Of a stretch of 64,000 nucleotides of DNA, positions 63,548 to 64,000 are shown in pieces. The stretch is from Tetrahymena thermophila SB210 (Eukaryota; Ciliophora; Oligohymenophorea; Hymenostomatida; Tetrahymenidae): contig NW_002476387.1 in assembly GCF_000189635.1 (NCBI RefSeq), positions 434,001 to 498,000 on the forward strand, written 5' to 3'. The notes under the pieces were generated by a model, which was given only the letters and a program-made list of their open reading frames with translations, searched no databases and was not told the DNA's origin. How positions within the stretch are numbered: the stretch's first letter is position 1; each line of letters begins with the position of its first letter. Made by a program: the position numbers and the translations under genes.

Positions 63548-64000
63548 TCAAATCTTAAGAGGTGTACTAAGACCACCTCTTGATCTGATTTGGTTAACAT
63601 ATTCTAAACTTTCTTGTAAGCTAATATCACTTTCTTGAATCTTATTTGAGAACTATTTTTATATAATAAATTAATAAAAATAATAATAATTATTTTATTA
63701 TTTATTACTTCAGTAGCATCAGTGGCCTTTTCATGAACGAGAAGGGAAGCAAATTTATCAACTGGTACTTAGTTAATTTTTTCCTAATTAAAAATATTAA
63801 GCAAATAAATAAATAAAATTTTAAGATCCTAAAATAAAAATTTTACTTGGAATTTAGAGAAAGATTCCTTGAATTGATCTTGATTTTTCTTATCAAGCTA
63901 TTCAAACTCAGGAGGATAAATATACTACTTAGTCTAGATAGATAAAATATTATCAATAGTAAGTTGAGGATTTTTGGGAGATGCTTAGTATTTTTCTCTG
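63548..64000 (-). CDS. 3' part of unknown gene, cut by window edge
   Basis: Three leftward exons with coding character. The outermost reads EKYQASPKNPQLTIDNILSI and TKQYIYPPEFEQLDKKN. The next reads EKINQVPVDKFASLLVHEKA. The last has SNKIQESDISLQESLEYVNQ and ends with GGLSTPLKI-stop at TGA 63548. The visible C-terminus is about 110 residues, helical and polar, with no recognised domain. The start lies beyond the right edge of the window. Gln is encoded by TAA/TAG as elsewhere. Confidence 0.65.

Noticed and set aside
1-64000. tRNA, rRNA and other structured RNA genes
   Set aside because: No GC-rich stretch with a T-loop-like GGTTCGA motif plus matching arms, and no rRNA-like segment, was found on either strand by eye; small ncRNAs cannot be excluded.
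1-64000. Tetrahymena chromosome breakage sequence
   Set aside because: No copy of the 15-base conserved breakage element was noticed in the spacers; an exact search would settle it.

Overview
The window looks like nuclear DNA of an oligohymenophorean ciliate of the Tetrahymena type. Every recognisable gene reads through in-frame TAA and TAG where glutamine is expected and ends at TGA, the DNA is very AT-rich, and genes are split by short AT-rich GT...AG introns. A standard-code ORF search therefore breaks almost every real gene into pieces; the calls below were made by reading both strands with TAA/TAG = Gln and TGA as the only stop.

Layout. 1-3331: sparse flank holding decayed coding scraps (one resembling a reverse transcriptase motif) and one 107-codon basic ORF. 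3332-11148 (-): giant coiled-coil protein resembling CEP290, with an embedded EF-hand array. 13140-14630 (+): intronless TPR protein. 15330-18930 (+): coiled-coil protein with a low-complexity acidic tail (IQCE-like), containing one frame break. 19355-19937 (+): small unknown. 20889-23625 (+): B-type cyclin whose N-terminus is built from tandemly duplicated exons. 24531-29398 (-): very Gln/Asn-rich protein. 30538-38311 (-): large Rap/Ral-GAP-domain protein. 39197-42886 (+): coiled-coil protein. 43637-46999 (+): three-repeat Myb protein with a Gln/Asn-rich tail. 47642-48480 (-): small acidic and Ser/Thr-rich protein. 49136-54081 (+): CEP164-like WW/coiled-coil protein. 55331-56254 (+): complex I subunit NDUFA12. 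57037-58571 (+): GPN1 GTPase. 59588-60101 (-): BOLA3. 60873-62787 (-): FAIM-like domain fused to an Asn-rich tail with clathrin-box-like motifs. 63548-64000 (-): 3' part of an unknown gene.

The genes are single, independently oriented transcription units with AT-rich spacers; there is no operon. Themes are cilium/basal body (CEP290-like, CEP164-like, perhaps the IQCE-like and other coiled-coil proteins), mitochondria (NDUFA12, BOLA3, perhaps the TPR protein), and control of growth and cell cycle (cyclin, Rap/Ral-GAP, Myb, GPN1). No tRNA, rRNA, CRISPR array or intact transposon was seen. Exon borders were placed by eye from frame and splice signals and are approximate where stated.
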